7,168 nucleotides of DNA from an uncultured Carnobacterium sp. (GTDB lineage: Bacteria > Bacillota > Bacilli > Lactobacillales > Aerococcaceae), in NCBI GenBank assembly GCA_937976325.1, contig CALJSD010000164.1:1-7168 (forward strand), given 5' to 3'. Shown piece by piece: positions 5,519-7,168 of the stretch. Numbering within the stretch: the first letter of the stretch is position 1; every line of letters starts with the position of its first letter. The position numbers were made by a program, and so were the translations under genes. The notes beneath the pieces were generated by a model. It was not told the origin of the DNA, did no database searches, and saw only the letters and a list, made by a program, of their open reading frames with translations.

Positions 5519-6514
5519 ATGATTAAATTTGAGAATGTTCAAATTAGCTACGGCGACTTTGTCGCCGTAGATGATTTGAATTTAGAAATTAAAGAAGGCG
5601 AATTTTTTACATTCTTAGGGCCTTCAGGTTGTGGTAAATCTACAACATTAAGAACTTTAGTAGGTTTTATTGATCCTTCTAAAGGAAGTATTTTTGTTGA
5701 CGATAAAGATATTACTCGTCTAGCTCCAGAAAAGAGAGAGATTGGTATTGTATTCCAAAGTTATGCTTTATTCCCAACAATGACTGTATACGACAATATC
5801 GCATATGGTTTAAAAATTAAAAAATTACCAAAATCAGAAATTGATGCTAAAGTAAATGAAATTGCGAAAAAAATCAAGATTTCTGACAAGCAATTACAAC
5901 GAAATGTATCTGAACTTAGTGGGGGGCAACAACAACGTGTTGCTCTTGCTCGTGCATTAGTATTAGAACCAAAAATTCTTTGTTTAGATGAACCTTTATC
6001 TAACTTAGATGCTAAACTTCGAATTGACTTACGTCTTGAATTAAAGAGATTGCAAAGAGATTTAGGGATTACTACTTTGTATGTAACCCATGATCAAGAA
6101 GAAGCTTTGACACTTTCAGATAGAATTGCCGTATTCAATAACGGGTTTATCGAACAAGTCGGAACACCACAAGAAATCTATAACCAATCAGCTACTGAGT
6201 TTGTCTGTGATTTCATTGGGGATATTAATAAACTTACTGAAGAAACAATGAAAGAATTGACTGGTAAGGAAGAAGAAAAAGTTGGTTATATTCGACTTGA
6301 AAGAATTAAATTCAAATCAACTTCTGAAGAAGATTACACAATTAAGGGAACAGTTATTGATACTGAGTTTAAAGGAGTATTAGTTCAATACACTGTTAAA
6401 GCTGAAAGTGGACAAATCTTACGAGTAATTCAGAAGAACGATTATCTAGAAATTTTTGAGTTAGGACAAGAATTAACATTATTTATTCATCCTAATGATA
6501 TTCTACAGTACTAG
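5519..6514 (+). CDS. ABC importer ATPase, PotA/FbpC-like, with C-terminal regulatory extension
   Basis: This is the energising subunit of the importer, 331 residues. Motifs: Walker A GPSGCGKST (34-42), Q-loop FQSYALFP with Gln80, full signature LSGGQQQR (133-140), Walker B ILCLDE with catalytic Glu158, D-loop SNLD (161-164) and H-loop His191. Residues from about 235 form the TOBE-type C-terminal extension found in PotA, FbpC and MalK. The sequence LFPTMTVYDNIAYGLK is typical of the Fe3+/polyamine/2-aminoethylphosphonate branch. ATG at 5519 is chosen because GAGG at 5507-5510 lies 8 bases upstream; the in-frame TTG at 5513 is only 2 bases from it. The gene follows the lipoprotein stop by 18 bases, and the permease start lies 11 bases after its own stop. 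A GC-rich hairpin occupies codons 10-18. Confidence 0.93.
   Translation: MIKFENVQISYGDFVAVDDLNLEIKEGEFFTFLGPSGCGKSTTLRTLVGFIDPSKGSIFVDDKDITRLAPEKREIGIVFQSYALFPTMTVYDNIAYGLKIKKLPKSEIDAKVNEIAKKIKISDKQLQRNVSELSGGQQQRVALARALVLEPKILCLDEPLSNLDAKLRIDLRLELKRLQRDLGITTLYVTHDQEEALTLSDRIAVFNNGFIEQVGTPQEIYNQSATEFVCDFIGDINKLTEETMKELTGKEEEKVGYIRLERIKFKSTSEEDYTIKGTVIDTEFKGVLVQYTVKAESGQILRVIQKNDYLEIFELGQELTLFIHPNDILQY
5548..5570 (+). other. GC-rich perfect hairpin inside the start of the ATPase gene
   Basis: CTACGGCGAC (5548-5557) and GTCGCCGTAG (5561-5570) are exact reverse complements with a TTT loop, a 10-bp stem rich in GC within a gene that otherwise favours A and T. It starts 29 bases after the start codon and codes for YGDFVAV. 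No T-run follows, so it is not a simple terminator. It could slow ribosomes, protect the upstream lipoprotein mRNA from 3' exonucleases, or mark an RNA-processing point. Confidence 0.6.
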
Positions 6515-6525
6515 GGGTGAGATTA

Positions 6526-7168
6526 ATGGCCAAAAGAAATAGCCTGGGTCAATGGATCTTAAGACTCATTGTGGGCTGGATATTAATTGCATTAGTCATT
6601 TACCCAAACTTAAATCTACTAAAAGAAATTTTCTACAAAAATGGGCAATTTTCATTCACTGCTGTTCAGAAGATTTTTTCTTCTCAACGTGCAATGCAGT
6701 CCATTCAAAACAGTTTTATTTTAGCGGTAGCATTAGTAATTACCGTTAATGTTGTCGGTACTTTAGTAGTTTTATTTACAGAGTACTGGGAAATTAAAGG
6801 TAGTAAAGTATTAAAACTTGGTTATATGACTTCACTTGTTTATGGTGGGGTAGTATTAGTTACTGGGTATAAATTTGTTTATGGAAGCAATGGTGTAATT
6901 ACTAAATTCTTAACTCAAATTTTCCCAAGTTTAGATAGTAACTGGTTTACCGGTTTTGGTGCTGTATTATTCATTATGACTTTCGCTTGTACATCCAACC
7001 ATATGATGTTCTTACGAAACGCAGTGAGATCGGTTGACTATCATACGATTGAAGCTGCAAGAAATATGGGAGCAAGTCCCGCTAATGTATTGTTCAAGAT
7101 TGTATTACCAACATTGTTACCAACTATTTTTGCGTTAACGATTTTGACATTCTTAACAGGGTTAGCAG
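6526..7168 (+). CDS. ABC importer inner-membrane permease (3' end outside window)
   Basis: The frame starts at ATG 6526 with MAKRNSLGQWIL, preceded by GGGGTGA (6514-6520) at 5-base spacing, and stays open to the window edge (214 residues). A first membrane helix is at about 12-27, then an external segment, then further helices near 64-80, 97-110 and 138-153. The cytoplasmic EAA loop, reading EAARNMGASPANVLFKIVLP, contacts the ATPase; its Gly and I-x-LP positions are standard for the family. This identifies a binding-protein-dependent transport permease (MetI-like fold). Fbp/Phn-type systems often have two such domains fused into one ~550-residue protein, while Pot-type have two separate ~280-residue proteins. 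The visible part cannot decide between these. Confidence 0.9.
   Translation, partial: MAKRNSLGQWILRLIVGWILIALVIYPNLNLLKEIFYKNGQFSFTAVQKIFSSQRAMQSIQNSFILAVALVITVNVVGTLVVLFTEYWEIKGSKVLKLGYMTSLVYGGVVLVTGYKFVYGSNGVITKFLTQIFPSLDSNWFTGFGAVLFIMTFACTSNHMMFLRNAVRSVDYHTIEAARNMGASPANVLFKIVLPTLLPTIFALTILTFLTGLA

Noticed and set aside
6552..6749. Plus-strand 65-codon frame
   Set aside because: Out-of-frame shadow of the permease, whose own frame from 6526 carries membrane helices and the EAA loop.

Overview
The window looks like chromosomal DNA of a low-GC Gram-positive bacterium (Firmicutes, most likely Lactobacillales). The signs are strong AGGAGG-type ribosome binding sites, AT-rich intergenic DNA, a lipoprotein signal peptide and a BmrC/BmrD-type (YheI/YheH) exporter pair. 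I cannot name the genus. All supported genes are on the + strand.

Region 1 (1-3275) is a two-gene operon for a heterodimeric ABC exporter. The first subunit is cut by the left window edge. It has a degenerate Walker B (Asp in place of the catalytic Glu), and its partner has a degenerate signature motif. This is the known asymmetry of BmrCD/LmrCD-like multidrug exporters. A strong intrinsic terminator at 3286-3322 closes the operon.

Region 2 (3323-3601) has no full gene but is the most structured DNA in the window. It holds six 16-bp inverted repeats of the form GTAWCA-N4-TGWTAC. They form three directly abutting pairs whose centres are 55 and 54 bp apart. A TATAAT box lies 6 bp past the last repeat. 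A ribosome binding site and an 11-codon ORF follow, whose peptide (MKAFHIDTFQN) resembles the start of zinc-type alcohol dehydrogenases/quinone oxidoreductases. Inside that short ORF are a cre-like palindrome and a good second promoter (TTGACA-N17-TACACT), which leads straight into the next gene. I read this as an operator/promoter that may once have driven an oxidoreductase and now sits in front of an uptake operon.

Region 3 (3602-7168, running off the right edge) is a tightly packed four-gene operon. It encodes a cytoplasmic glycerophosphodiesterase-like protein, a substrate-binding lipoprotein of the Fbp/Afu/PotD type, a PotA/FbpC-like ATPase and an inner-membrane permease (5' part only). 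The likely logic is that the lipoprotein captures a small, perhaps phosphorylated, solute, the permease/ATPase imports it, and the phosphodiesterase hydrolyses it inside the cell. The substrate cannot be read from sequence. Region 3 is visibly AT-richer than region 1 and largely avoids the GCG/ACG/TCG codons common there, so the two blocks may have different histories. A GC-rich perfect hairpin lies just inside the ATPase gene and may adjust its expression relative to the lipoprotein.
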